In this document: positions 9,755-23,007 of the stretch, one piece after another
Layout of the letters: each line of letters starts with the position of its first letter
Position numbering within the stretch: position 1 is the stretch's first letter
NCBI GenBank assembly: GCA_947311845.1
Contig: CAMZMU010000075.1
Span: forward strand, 24,341,421-24,405,420
Reading direction: 5' to 3'
Source: Poa pratensis
Taxonomy: Eukaryota > Streptophyta > Magnoliopsida > Poales > Poaceae
Length of the DNA: 64,000 bases
Translations under genes and position numbers: made by a program
The notes under the pieces: generated by a model
Seen by the model: only the letters and a program-made list of their open reading frames with translations
What the model was told of the DNA's origin: nothing
Databases searched by the model: none

Positions 9755-12562
9755 GGTACCTAAAGTGGGAATTAAAATTCCTGTTGGTCATGTTAAAAGA
9801 ATTATGAAAAATCCATTTACAGGAGATGGAACTAAGTTTGCACGTGAACACGTGGAGACAATTGAAAACGTATGTGGTTTATTTAGGCTTCCTATTTCTA
9901 ATGATCTGGTAAAAAGGAAGCTATTATATTTGTCTTTATCTGGTAATGATCGTATTTGGTTCAAGTCTTTGGATGAAGAAGTCACTATTGAATGGAGTAG
10001 TTTGAGGAATGTTTTTCTTGAATATTTTACTCCTAAAGAAAGAATTCTTGCTGCCACGGAAAGTACTAATATTTTGCAGGAAGAGAAAATTAAAAAGGCA
10101 ATGGGAATTTGTTTGCATAATAGTGATAGCAATATTATTAGCATGAATTCTTTGAACACTATTACTCCTAATGCTATGGAAAAGTCTAAGCTTGGGAAAG
10201 CTAGTTTACATGAAAATGATCTTTTTAGTTCCCCAGCTTTGAAGGAGAAAATTTGCTTTGATAATGCTTTGTCTTCCATATGTGATAATTCTAATGATGC
10301 TTGTGATGTTCAAAATCCACCTACTGAAACTGAAAGTATTCCTTTTGAAATACCTATGGAACTTGTTGAAACGGTTAGGGAGGAATGTTATGCAGGGGAT
10401 GGAACATTCCATCCACATGATCACTTGTTGAAACTTACAAGACTTTGTGAGTTGTTTAAGGTTGCAGGTTTATCAAGAGAAGATGTCATGATGAAATTAT
10501 TTCCATTTTCACTTAAGGACAAAGCAAAGAAGTGGTATAGGATGCTGGATGATCGTCCTTCGAATTGGAAAAAGCTTGAATCTATCTTTTACTCTAAATT
10601 TTATCCTCTTCATGAAGTGCAACTAGCTAGGAGTTACATTTTCAATTTTTATCCTCATGATAGAGAAAGCATAGCTCAAGCTTGGGGAAAACTGAAAACA
10701 TTAATACTCAAATGTCCTAACCATGAGCTTCCTAAAGAAATAATTGTTACTAATTTTTATGCAAGGCTTTCAGGTCATTACAAGGATCATCTAGATGCAT
10801 GTTCAGAAGGTTCTTTCACAAGTAAGAAGGTTGAAGCTAAATGGGATCTTCTTGAAACAATTCAACACAATACTGAAGATTGGGAGAATGACAAAGGTAA
10901 AGAATCAGGTATAAACCATGAATATGATAGCATTAAGTCTTTTGCTGAAACTGCTAGTTTTCATGAGCTTAGTGCTAAATTTGGTCTTGATTCTCAAATT
11001 ATTGTTAATTGTTGTAAAACCTTTGCTTCTCATATTAATATTCCTAAAGAGAATTGGGACATGTATCATGAACCTTTTAAAGACACTTGCATGGAAAATG
11101 AAATTGTTACTAATGATTGCAATAAACATGCTCAAACTTGTGAGTTAATTTTTGTGGAGCACTTAGACCTTGTGAAAATAATAAAATCGAAGAGGAATAT
11201 TGTATTCATCATAGGAATGAAAAAACTACAACATGGTACCGAGCTCTAAGTGATCTTGCTGAAAAAGTTTGTGCCCTCTATCCTTTTATTTGTGAACTTT
11301 GCTATAAAGAGGGTCATTTCAACTTCCAATGCTCAGGATCTAATATGAGTCCTGCGAGAGACTTTTGTGATAACATGATCACTCCTAATCAGCATGATGA
11401 ACTTACATTATTTTTGGGGTGTGAAGAGTTATCAAGAAAAACTTCTTCGTTAGATATGAGTGCTTTTGATATGAATAACGTGTTGCATGGATGTTATCTC
11501 TATTGTATTAATAATTGTCATGCCAACACTTACATACAAAATATTATAAAAGATGGAATGGCTTTACCAAAATATGAAAGGACTAATGTTTGTTTTACTC
11601 TTATTAATGAAAGAGAGGAGTCCTCCCAAGTTTCTTCCGTTGTTTCTAACAATAAACCAGGTTATATGGAGAAGCTCCCTTTCAAGCCTCTCTCTCCTAA
11701 GGAAGGAAAGAAGAAGAAGAAGAAGAAGAAGAAGAAGAGGAGGAGTAAAATGAGAGAGGAAACGGTATCTTCCCCTAAACATGTTGCTCCTATTACAGTT
11801 GTTGCTGATGAGTCCGAACTCGATGATGATCCTATGCCTGTTACTTATAGTAGTGATCATGATTGGGAAAAGCACACTACTTTTGATATTGAAAATCTTT
11901 TTGATACCAATTCTGAAAATGATGATGTTATTAATTGTTATGCTATTAGTACTATCCATGTTCCTTCCAATGATGATATGGAAAGCTCTAAGCTTGGGGA
12001 GGAGGTGTTTGAAAATCCTTTTGCTACTAATGATTATATATTTGAAACCTCTCCTTCTAGTAAAAATGATGATGATATGTTTACAAATGAACAAACTTTG
12101 GAAGATAAATATTCCATTGCTTATGATGATACTATGCCTCCAGTCTTTGATAATTATTATAAAGAATACTATGACATAGGCTATAATTACAACCATTCCC
12201 CTAATATACAACTTGTCTATCATGTTCAAGTTCTTTATGATGATCCTAATCCCATTGTTATTAATAAGAAAAACTTTGCTTATGTGGAAAATAATGATAC
12301 TTTTATGCATGTGGATCATGATAAGAATGCTTTATGTGATAGCTATATTGTTGAGTTTATTCATGATGCCACTGAAAATTATTGTGAGAGGGGAAAACAT
12401 GGTTCTAAATATCTCAATATTATTGTGTTTCCTCTCTTTAAGTTCAAAGTCTTGAAGTTGCACTTGTTTTGTCTTCCTATGCTACTCACTTTGTGCTTTA
12501 TTGATTTATTCTCTTACAAGATTCCTTTGCATAGGAAGTGGGTTAGACTCTTATATATATGA

Positions 12563-14982
12563 GAGCATCATCAAAACTATCAAGCCCAGCTATATGGCTA
12601 TAAAGAAAGCGCTTTACGGGAGGCAACCCGGTTGCTTTTGTTTGTGATTTTCTTGAGTCCTCTTGCTGTAACAAGAGATTTAGGTTGTTAGTTTGTTTCT
12701 GGAATTTTTAATAAAGTGCCAAGTTTTACCTATTTTGGGTTTGAAAAGTTGCTACTCATTTTCGGAGGTTTTCTGCCTGCACGAAATCTGTGCACGGTTT
12801 GATTTTTCATTTTTTATCTGTAACTCCGATTGAGCTGTAATTTGAACCGTAGCTTCAACTTTTCATCCTCTGTATGCGTGATGTTTTGTAGATTTTTCTG
12901 ACGAGTTTAAGTAGGGTAGAAAAATGCGTTTTGCTGCTGCTGTTTTTCTGGACAGATTCTGTCTTGATATTATTTGATGCATTCTTTGAGCTTTTTGCTT
13001 GAATCTTTTTGATTCAATTGAGTTTATGAGTAGGCATACAACATTATATACTCTCTGGACATTCATATGAATTTTTGCCTAACGATTTTATGCAGCAAGG
13101 AACCTATTTGTCTATCACTACTAATATCACCCCACAGAAAAGAAATGGGAGAAACAGTGTTTTGAAGTTTTTTCACAGGGATTAGAGGAGCTGCACCAAG
13201 AGCTATCCAAGGATGGTGAAGACCATAAGTTTGGGGATGTGAAGACAACCCCACTGGACCAACACACTCTCGGTTTGCACACGTCTAACTTCTGTTTTTC
13301 GATCAAAGCACTTTATCGTATAAACTTGGAGCGTCTGTTATTTGCTTTTTATTATTTCGGTTTGATATTTATTAAGACCACCACTATCATTTATATATGA
13401 GAGAGCTACTGGAAGTTTGGGTTGAATTATGTTGGATGCTATTAAATATTTTGGGATAGGGATGTTTGAGTTGATTTTAAAAGATACATATAGTTGCATT
13501 ATTCATGTGCTTTGAATGAGTATTAATTTGCAAGTGTTTTGTTAAGAGCTATCTTTTACCATGTTTAGATGTTGAAATTTTAACTTTACTTGGTTTAACA
13601 TGGATTGATTAGTTCTATGGACACTTATGCATGCATTTAGATGGTCAACTTTCTCCCTATTGCTAGCCCAAAAATTACAACAAGTAAAAAGCTTGTTTTC
13701 CAACACCTTCAACCAAAGTTTTTCCAGTGAGTCCACCATATCTACCTATTAGCTTTAAGCTATTCCAAGTATGTTTATCATGTTATATTGTATTATCTAC
13801 ACCTCTGAATTAAAATGCTTATGTTATTGATTGTTATGGGAATAGTTGGTTAAAAGCTCTCACGAACTTGATGCACAATTTACTTTTATTGCATTAAATA
13901 AACATGAACCATTGTGATTAAAATTATGAAGTGTGGCTTGACAATAGTTTTGGTTGGGAGTTAGCCCATATGTGCTGTCACATGGCAAGCTTTCAACATT
14001 GCACTTAATTTATTTAGTTGATGTCACGTACTTTTGTTTATGGATGCCTATCATGGGTGAAATGAATGTGGATACTTAGTAAGTTCAAAGAGTTTGTATA
14101 AATGGTTAGAGAAATGCCTGGGCCGCTAATCTAAGCCATGCATCATTCATGGTGAAAATTTACAGCATAACCATAATGTTCATTCAGTGATGCACCTCAT
14201 AATAAAAAGCTATACCCACAGTAAATAAAAGAGTGCTGAGATTGTTCATTGTCTGTTTGTCTTGTTGTTTTGACATGGGCTTGTCATGTCATGGGGCAAG
14301 AGGTACCCCAGTGCAGCTCTTGATGATACTATTATTACTTGCAATGACCTTTATTTGAATTTACTTTGTGGACCAAAGTGAGTAACACATGGTGTAGGTA
14401 CTTGTATTCAAGGGACATGAGACCTTCAACCAATACATTGTCAAGCACACCACTCATATTTGCTTTCACTTTAAACATTAATCATTCAAGATGCTATGAT
14501 AGGGGTAATGAGAGCTCCACACCAATGACTACCACATTGCAAGCATTAACTTAAGTAGTGCTATTTGGAAGTTAGATGAAACTTATTCATGCTTTACCTC
14601 TACTTATTTATCTATCCAAAGTGTCCACCTTTTATATTCAGTTTTCATAAGAAGTACTCTATGACCACCATAGGATGTTTTTACTTTTCATTATGCATAC
14701 ATTTGGTCCATAGTACTTTCTTCTATGTTTCACTTTGTAAAATTATCATTGAACATCCTTACATTGAGTAATTGATATCACTTCATAATCTATCTTGTAT
14801 ATTGCTATTCCTTTGAAGAATGAATCATTTAACTCTATGTAGCAATAACTTCATCACTTCATTCGTAACATGTGCCTTACAATATTTGATCAAGTTTATG
14901 ATGGTAGCATGTCACTTCAAAAATTATTTTGTTTTATCGTTTACCTACTCGAGGACGAGTAGGAACTAAGCTTGGGGATGCT
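12563..14982 (+). other. Element A non-coding 3' internal region
   Basis: These 2.4 kb after the Gag stop hold no credible gene. The conserved post-gag motif is at its start (12606-12630). The end (14968-14982) is the polypurine tract AAGCTTGGGGATGCT directly before the LTR, and the segment near 14940 (ctactcgaggacgagtagga) can form a short hairpin also present in elements B and C. Confidence 0.7.
12606..12630 (+). other. Conserved post-gag motif (element A copy)
   Basis: AAGCGCTTTACGGGAGGCAA lies about 45 bp after the Gag stop, matching the element B and C copies with few changes, and is followed by TTGAGTCCT as in the other elements. Confidence 0.6.
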
Positions 14983-16438
14983 TGATACGTCCCAAACGTA
15001 TCTATAATTTTTGATGTTCCATGCATGTTTTATGTCAATTGGCACATGTTTTATATACACTTTATATCATATTATGACATTTATTGGATTAACCTACTAA
15101 TAGTTGCCAAAGTGCAAAATCTTCTTGTTTTCCTATTTGTTGTGTAGGAATTATCAAAAATACAAAAGGAAACCATATTGGAGTCGAATTGGGACTTTCC
15201 AGAAATCTGTCTGGAAACGTTTTTCAAAGATGGTCACGTTACGGGCCCAAGACGGCGTCAAACAGAAGTCTCCCCGAGAGGAAAGTTGCAGGAAATTTCG
15301 CGAGAATCGATCTAGAGTTAAAATTCGCCCAATTCCGAGTCCGGACGGCCGAGATATTCCCGATTTACTGCAGCCCTAGATGGGATGACGGAAATCCGAT
15401 AGTCTATATAAGGGAGGAAACCCTAGGTCGTGGGAGGAGCCCCATACCACGAATTTTCCTCCTCCCCAGCAGCCATCTTGGGGGGAGAACCTCCTCAACT
15501 CCATCTCCATCACCAAGGGCAGCCGCCGCCTCCAAGGGCTGCCGCCGTGGCCGCCAAGGGCAGCAGCCACCGCCGCCGAGGGCTGCCGCCGCTGCCGCCG
15601 CACCGTCAAGGGCAGCAGCCGCCGCCGCCACGCCATCACGCCGCCGCTGCCGCACCGTCTCCTCCACGGGCCGCCGCCGCCGCGCCGTGGCTGCTGCGGG
15701 CTTCCGTCTCTACTCTGGGCTGCACCTCTTCATCAACCTCTCCATCAAGCTCCTCATCACCATGACCATGTGTGAGTAGTTTCCCTCGGGGCTGAGGGCT
15801 CGTACGGTAGCTATGTGGTATACATCTCTCTCCCATGGTGTGATCTTTATGTGATCATGAACATTGTTAGTACGTACCGCTGAATTCATATGTAATGTTT
15901 ATGCTACTCAAGTGAATTTATCTAGTTTCCGGAGTCATTGTGACAACACGGTATCAAGATGACAGTGTGGGTACTTGTGTGTGACTCTATGAATAATTTA
16001 GATATTTATCATGTCTTATTCTTTGCGGAATTATGGTGTTTGTTTACTCAGACTTTGAGGCGTGCTTTTGTAGCCCTACGCATAGTACTCTTGTTTCATC
16101 AAGAAGAAGAATAATCCCGAGTAGCATTTATTTGCGTTCAGTTGTGCTAACGTGTTGAGAGATACCACTAGTGAAAGTATGATCCCTAGGCCTTGTTTCC
16201 AAGCATTGAATCACCGTTTACTCTCTGTTTTGCTGCCTGTTTGCTTGCTGCCATTGTTACTACCACCTGCTACTACATATACCATCTGCAATTATACAAC
16301 CGAAAATCCAAAAACACTTGCATCTTTCACTGTTTTATTTATCATTACTACTACCAATACCTTCAGCTCCTCGTGGGTTCGACAACCTTTTCTATTCGAA
16401 AGGTACTACAATTGATCTTCTGCACTTGGGAGTCATCA
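14983..16438 (+). repeat. Element A, complete second LTR
   Basis: 1456 bp from TGATACGTCCC to ...GTCATCA. A TATA box (ctatataaggg, about 15404-15414) is followed by a GC-rich leader with imperfect GCCGCC tandem runs (15500-15700), as expected of the R/U5 region of a transcribed LTR. The right part equals 1-790. Confidence 0.88.
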
Positions 16439-16847
16439 AGATACTTTTCTGGCGCCGTTGCCGGGGAGCGTAGCGCTATTGGTAAGAAGTTTGGTAAGGA
16501 AACTCGAAAGGTGAATTTTATTTACTGTTTTATCTCATTGTTACTATGGCATTTATGGAACGTGCTTCGCTGCATCTTGCTTTATATGAAAGTGCTTATG
16601 ATAATGCTCCTAAAGTGGATAAAACTACTGTGTCTGAGGTACCTAAAGTGGGAATTAAAATTCCTGTTGGTCATGTTAAAAGAATTATGAAAAATCCATT
16701 TACAGGAGATGGAACTAAGTTTGCACGTGAACACGTGGAGACAATTGAAAACATATGTGGTTTATTTAGGCTTCCTATTTCTAATGATCTGGTAAAAGGA
16801 AGCTATTATATTTGTCTTTATCTGGTAATGATCGTATCTGATCGGCG
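16439..16847 (+). pseudogene. Second, truncated internal region of element A
   Basis: After the second LTR the primer site (16450-16467) and the start of Gag (ATG 16546) recur. The reading frame runs without the element B insertion through ...EVPKVGIKIPVGHV..., then suffers a frameshift near 16796 (loss of bases within the AAAAAGG run seen at 9909) and is cut at 16847 by the truncated copia LTR. This copy provides the empty target site for element B. Confidence 0.85.
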
Positions 16848-17492
16848 GTATCACCATACCTAGCTCAATCTCGTTACTAGTAAGTACTCTTTACTCGTTC
16901 CATAATACAACATTCCATGTGGCTAACTCTTTAGTCACGTGCTTGCAAGCGATACCGAATGTGCATTACCGAGTGGGCCCAGAGTATATCTCTCCGTCAC
17001 ACGGAGGGACAAATCCCAGTCTTGATACATGCAAATCAACAAGTACTTTCGGAGATACCTGTAAGACACCTTTATAGTCACCCAGTTACGAAGTGACGTT
17101 TGAAGTCCCCAAGACGTATTCCTCAGTACCCGGGATAGACATAATCTCATGGTCAAAGAAACAGGATACTTGACAATACAAGACATGGCAATATATACTT
17201 ATTGATCCGATCAATATTGCTATGCTTGGTTGGGTCTGTCCATCACGTCATTCTCCAATGACATGACCTCGTTATTAATTGACAACTCATGTCCATGGTT
17301 AGGAAACCATAACCATCATTAATCAACGAGCTAGTCTAGTAGAGGCTTACTAGGGACTCTGTGTTGTTTACATAACCACACATGTATTAGGTTTCCGGTT
17401 AATACAATTATAGCATGGAGAATAAACATTACCATGAACATGGAAATATGATAATAACTCTTTATTATTGCCTCTAGGGCATATTTCCAACA
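16848..17492 (-). repeat. Element D, truncated 3' LTR
   Basis: 645 bp matching 30541-31195. It lacks roughly the last 1.05 kb of the LTR, including its true end, and is fused directly to element A at 16847/16848. No target duplication can be recognised, so a deletion joined the two elements. Confidence 0.88.
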
Positions 17493-20400
17493 ATCTCCCA
17501 CTTGCACTAGAGTCAATAATCTAGTTAACATTGTAAGGATCTAACACCCATGGGCTTATGGTGTTGATCATGTTTGGCTAGTGGAAGAAGTTTTAGTCAA
17601 CGGGTCTGACACCTCAGGTCCGTTTGTATTTTGCATATCTTTGCGTCTTCACGCTCCACTCATTCATAATGATGTGGAATCAGCTTTGTATATGTTCGAA
17701 TCTCTGGTGGAACCTTAACTCCTCGGCATTAATTATGGAGCCAAACATTGTCTCACAATGGAGCTCCATAGCTTTACCTTCGTCGGAGCTACACCAAGTT
17801 CAGTTACGAACTTTTGATTCAACACCCTCCTTCGCTGCTTCCAAAGCGGCGATATACTCAGCTATCATTGTAGAATTCGTCACAGTGTTAAACTTTGGAA
17901 CACTTCCAAATCCAGCATGGAACTCCTTCCAGCTTACTGCGTCTCCGAATAACCAGCAAGTTTGATTGAGATCGATAATCGTCAGGATTAGTCATGAGTC
18001 TAGCATCGGTGTAACCCCTTACAACGAGCTCATCATGACCTCCATAGAACGAGAAACAACTCCTTAGTCCTTCTCAAGTACTTAAGGAAGTTTTTCACTG
18101 TTGTCCAGTGATCATCATCCATGATCACTCTGGTATCTGCTCATAACACTTATGGCATAGGACACATCTGGTTGTGTACATGTTATGGTATGAATGATTG
18201 ATCCAATCAATCATGCATTCTTGCTCATCATGTGTCGAAGACACTGAGTCTTGCTCAACTTCAACCATATGAACATGGTAAGAACACTTCTTGCCTTTTC
18301 ATACCGAACTACTTCAGTACTATGTCCATGTACTCTGGCTTAGCCATATTAGGTATCGGAATCTATCTCCATAGATCTTTATATCCAATATGTAGGCATC
18401 TTTGCTTTAATCATTCATAGAAAACTATTTTCAATGAAGATTTAGCTGTATTAAGAAAATATACATTATTTCAAATCAACAATATGTCTCCACATAAAGT
18501 TTTAGAAATATTTCTCGGCGCTCCCACTTACTTTCTTGAATTCTCAAGCATCTTTGCCGTCCACGATGAAGTCAAAACATTTTAACACTTCATCTAGGCA
18601 AATATTCCAACTCCGTCATGCTTGCTTCAGTTCCATAAAATGAACTCTGAAGTGAGCATACCTTTCTAGCATTATATGCAACGACAAACCCTCAGATTGC
18701 ATCAAATGCATGTCCTCGGTTAGCTTCCATTAGGAACGCTGTTTTGAAGTCCATTTGCCATATCATATATGTAGCAATTGCTAGATTTATCCGAACAGAC
18801 TTTCAAGCTTGCTACGGGAGACAAATCTCATCGTAGTCAACTCTTTGAACTTGACAGAAACACCTTTCATAAGTCAAGCTTCATGGATGTAAACATCCAT
18901 ATCTGTTATAGATCCATATACGTTCGTAGGCATTACGCCTTCCGTAGGGACTACCAAGTTCCAAACTTGATTTTCGTAAATGGAGTCTATCTCGGATCTC
19001 ATGGCGCCTAGCCATTTAGCGGAGTCAGGGCCCATCATTGCTTATGTGTAGGTAGCAGGCTTATCATTGTCTAACAATAATATTCCATCCGATAACCATT
19101 CTGGTTTCGGGTGAGTCCTACTACATCTTCATGGTTCAGCTGCTGGCTCGACTGAAGTTACTACATCACATGTAGAAGCTTCCGTATCAGTCAAAGTGAG
19201 AAACTCCGGAACCTCTTCCGATGCGCCACTCTGACCTGAAGACGAAGATTCACAATCTCGTCGAGCTGCACTGTCCTCCCACTCATGTTTTTGCAAGAAA
19301 CTCTTTCTCGTAAAACACACATTGTTCCTGACAAACATTTTGCCTTACGTGCGGTAGCCGAGGAATACCAAAACGTTTTTGGCATAACCAACGAAGAAAC
19401 AAAACATATCCGTTTTAGGATCGAGCTAATAGTAAACTCCTTTACATATGCATCGCATCCCCGTGCCATATCTCATATGGTGTCGTTCAAACGGATTTAG
19501 ATGGCGCTCTTTTCAGTGTGTAAGCGACAGTCTCTAAAGCACAACTACAAAAGATAATGGCAGATTAATAACATCATCGATCTCACCATGTCAAAATAGG
19601 CTCGATCACGTCTCTCGGACACATCATACACCTATGGTGTTCCGGGTGACGTAAGTTGTGGAACAATTCCGCAACCTTTCAGATGTTCGCTAAACTTGTA
19701 ACTCAAATACTTATCTCCGTGATCCAATCATAGAGATTTTATTTTCTTGTTACAATGATTTCCACTTCATGCTGAAATTATTGAACTTTTCAAAAGTTTC
19801 AGTCTTATGTATCGTTTGAACATATACTCATATATCTATTCAAAACATCCGAGAAGGATATGAAGTAAAAGAATCTACTGCCCACGGTTACACTTCTGTG
19901 CCACATACATCACATGTATGATCTCCAACAAGTTAACCGTTTGTTCAACATTGCCTATGAACGACGTCTTTAGTCATTTCCTTTTGAAATGATTCACAAG
20001 CGTCAAATGATTCATAATCAAATGACTCCAGAAATTCCATCACTATGGAGTCTCTTCATGTGATTCTTTCCAATATGACTTAGACGGCAGTACCACAAAA
20101 TGTGGAATTCTAATCATGAATCTTACGACGTTTAGCGCCAGTGTTATAGATGTATTTTGTTACTTGTCAAGATTTCACCAAATCCTGAATGTATGACGAC
20201 GACCGTAGCAACTATTGCTTTGTTCTTGTCACACACCATAACATCCTTTGTTGGTCTCTTAGGCCATTGTATTTCTTGCATCGAGTTGCAAACAAGAGCA
20301 ACCGACCTGGTATCCTTGTGATCAACAATTGGTCACTATACCCAAGAAGTACGTTGTTTGACCAACAAACAATACATTATAACAATTATACCTGAGCTGG

Positions 20401-22348
20401 ACATTTCCAGACTTTTATTTTACTGCCAGATTCTTTCTGTAGTTCCTCTTCCGGTTTCCCCGTGTCTGAAAGTTTTACCATCATCAAATGATTGGCGTTC
20501 TTCTAGATTCCACTCTTAACAGTCTTTTAAGCATAGTGATCAAATCACCCATACTGTTTTCCATCTCAGTCATGAACAATTCATGAGAATGCTACTATTG
20601 CACGGAGGGAGGGAAAACAAGAATACTATCAGTGCCCAACTGGTTGGGGTTTAGGACGCCAAGCGTCTACAACATTGACATGTACCTAGACAATCTAGGT
20701 ATACATGTTAACTCACTGAATTATCCTTGGTCATTTTCTTTTGATATCATATATCATTCAACCATTGGTTGTGTCTGAAACAATTTCAGCTCCTGGATTG
20801 TCTCTCAGACACTCAGTGCTCAAAAACATTTCTGAGGTTTGAGTTCCACTGAGGCAAGTATGACATAAGACGCTAAACTGGAATCAATGCTCTTAGATCA
20901 CATCTATATATGCATATCTCATAGATCATATCTAATGACATACATTGAGCAGGAGGGTTACCAAAAGTTTGCAATAGGACTAAATCTTAACTTGATACTT
21001 TGAGGACAATCCTCACAGTACGGTACTAGTCCGTAAAGATAATTACCAGATATCCAACAGTTTAATCTATCTCAATCAATCAAGCCTAGTGGTAGTTGAG
21101 AAAACGAATGCCATTGACTACAATGAATGATGCAAATACATAATTTGGACTATGTTCATGATAAAGAGTTCAGCGTAATCAAATTACCAAGTGAACTCCC
21201 ACTTAAACCAACATCCCTCATAGTTGTTAAGTGGAACACGATCCAAATCCACCACACCAAACTCCGATCATCACGTGAGCCGATGTAGCTTCAATGGTGA
21301 ACATCAACCATGTTGATCATATCATCCATATGATTCGTGTTTAACCTTTCGGTTCTTGTGTTCCGAGGCCATGTCTGCACATGCTAGGCTCGTTAAGCTA
21401 ACCCAAGTATATCTGCCTGTGTGCCGAGGCCATGTCTGTACATGCTAGGCTCGAGCAACACCCGCTGTGTGGAACGTAGAATCCATCACACCCGATCATC
21501 ACGTGGTGCTTCGAAACGAAGAACTGTCTTGGCGGTGGCATACTTGGGGTGAACACGATCTTATTTGAGTGAGGGATCATCTTATAATGCTACCGTCGTG
21601 CACACGCAGAATAAGATGCATAAAGGATAAACATCACATGCTTAAACAATGTGATATGGTATAGCCCTTTTCTTGCGTCTTGATCTCCATCTAGAACGCA
21701 CGGCATGATCTCCATCATCCCTCCAGCAAGATGCATGGTTGCCTCCACCATCACGTTGCATCCACAACTATTGCTAACTCCTTAGCGATAAAGTAATGCA
21801 ATTACATGGCGTATTAAGTTGACACGCAGGTCACAAAATAATAAGACAACCATTTGGCTCCTGCCGGCTGCCGATCTCATGACACGCAGGTCACAAATAA
21901 TATTACAATCAATGTGCATCTCATACAACAAATATTGTAAAATTGGGCTATACCAAATCACAACCACCCCTGCAAAAACAAGTTAGACGCCTCTCCCTTG
22001 ATTTTTGCAATTTTACGTGGCTTCTAGGGGCTGCGTAAGAACCGTTCTTACCTACGCAAAAACCACAACGCTGATAATACAAGTTGCTTATTAACTTCTA
22101 TAAGCCCTCCATTGTAAATCCGGTTTCACTATGATAAGAGCGACAGACACCCGCCAGCCGCATATGCAAACCAGTTGCATGTCAAGTGCAGAACCGGTCT
22201 CAATCCGAAGACTGTAAAGTTGGTCCGGGCCGCTGCATCTTACCATGCCACAAAACCAAGAAGTACACGCAGAGGGTAGCAACAATAAATATCAAACGCC
22301 ACACAACTCCTTGTGTTCTATCCGTACAAAGCAACTACGCAAAGCACG
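17493..22348 (-). pseudogene. Element D decayed copia gag-pol
   Basis: No long open frame survives on the minus strand, but pieces are readable. Near 17845-17905 the minus strand encodes STMIAEYIAALEAAKE, the copia RNase H signature, followed by a frameshift. Near 18950-19030 it encodes KWLGAMRSEIDSIYENQVW, the start of the copia reverse transcriptase domain. Near 21370-21460 there is a two-copy direct repeat (gaggccatgtctgyacatgctaggctcg-like) in the 5' leader. The order RNase H, RT, leader from left to right fits a minus-strand element. Multiple stops and frameshifts make it non-coding. Confidence 0.75.
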
Positions 22349-22360
22349 GCTCTGATACCA
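22349..22360 (-). other. Primer-binding site of element D (initiator tRNA-Met type)
   Basis: The minus strand reads TGGTATCAGAGC directly next to the LTR end (CATATCCCTACA). This is the standard copia primer site complementary to initiator tRNA-Met. Confidence 0.9.
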
Positions 22361-22831
22361 CTGTAGGGATATGCGCGACAGAAAATCAAAAAATTTCTCT
22401 CACATGCGGAAGCAACACCCAAAGATCTTATCTAAGGAGATGCAAGTAACGGGGAGGGTAATCAACATACCCTCGAAGAACACGAGCGTTGGACGTTAAT
22501 CACAACGCAGCTTGGTGTAGACCTTGATGCGGTTCACTCCGATCAGCACCACAACGAGCGGTGCCTCCGAGATTTACACACGTACGGCTCAGCAACGTCT
22601 CCTCTTCTTGATCCAGCAAGCTTGAAGGAGAAGTAGATGGGATCCAAACCAGCAGCACGACGGTGTGGTGGTTCGGTGAGCTCTCACGCGGGCAGGGCTT
22701 CGCCAAGCCAAGACCACAAGAGAAAGGAGCAAGAGGAAGTGTACCGGCTTAGGAATTAATCCTTCTTTCCCCAAATGGTACCCTCCTTATGTAGGATGTG
22801 GGGAGGAGCTGTGAGGCTTGCCTCCTGATCT

Positions 22832-22981
22832 TCCCAGGAAGGAACCAGCCTCCAAATCTTCCCCAGGAAGGAACCAGCCTCCAAGGCTTCCCCAGGAAGG
22901 AACCAGCCTCCAAGGCTTCCCCAGGAAGGAACCTAGCTGCCAAGACTTCTCAAGGAAGGAACTTGGCTGCCAAATATCCTA
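22832..22981. repeat. Minisatellite of about 29-30 bp, five copies, in the element D LTR
   Basis: The unit CCAGGAAGGAACCAGCCTCC plus about nine bases is repeated five times; the last two copies have drifted. Only one LTR retains this part, so it cannot be seen whether the array existed before insertion. Confidence 0.85.
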
Positions 22982-23007
22982 AGTGGGACGTTCGGGATAG
23001 TGGGCCC

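Larger units (their letters stand above)
898..12562 (+). pseudogene. Element A Gag-like gene with two tandem Gag domains, interrupted by element B and frameshifted
   Basis: Reading starts at ATG 898, is broken at 994 by element B, and resumes at 9760 after the repeated GGTAC; the uninterrupted version is visible at 16546-16800. After the join, residues about 40-125 (9780-10040) and 230-318 (10350-10620) are two copies of the same Gag fold, each with a GDGT motif, a CxLF motif, a conserved W and an F..xF.P..E ending. A frameshift near 11140 separates the first part (stop 11249) from the rest. The CCHC knuckle CELCYKEGHFNFQC lies just after the break (about 11295-11335). The remainder (11345-12562) has a lysine run coded by AAG repeats, an acidic Asp/Tyr-rich stretch and a hydrophobic C-terminus. 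It is homologous to the element B protein from about B residue 24 on. No enzyme domains are visible. Confidence 0.85.
1..16847 (+). mobile_element. Element A: Athila/Sabrina-like gypsy retrotransposon, LTR-internal-LTR-internal, cut by element B
   Basis: Seen: a partial LTR (1-790), primer site (802-819), internal region (to 994, resuming at 9760 after nested element B), a full LTR (14983-16438), then a second start of the same internal region with its own primer site (16450-16467) running to 16847, where it is cut off by copia sequence. Bases 1-990 repeat at about 15651-16627. The only coding region is Gag-like, with no protease, reverse transcriptase, RNase H or integrase visible, so the element is non-autonomous. 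The order LTR-internal-LTR-internal is not that of a simple insertion and suggests unequal recombination between related elements. The left end lies outside the window. The family name is tentative. Confidence 0.88.

Noticed and set aside
15189..15779. Open frame rich in Ala, Pro and Arg in the element A LTR
   Set aside because: It is produced by GCCGCC-type runs of the LTR leader, overlaps other equally open frames and has no domain.
22832..22981. Regularly repeated units that could suggest a CRISPR array
   Set aside because: The units are contiguous without unique spacers, and the context is a plant retrotransposon LTR.
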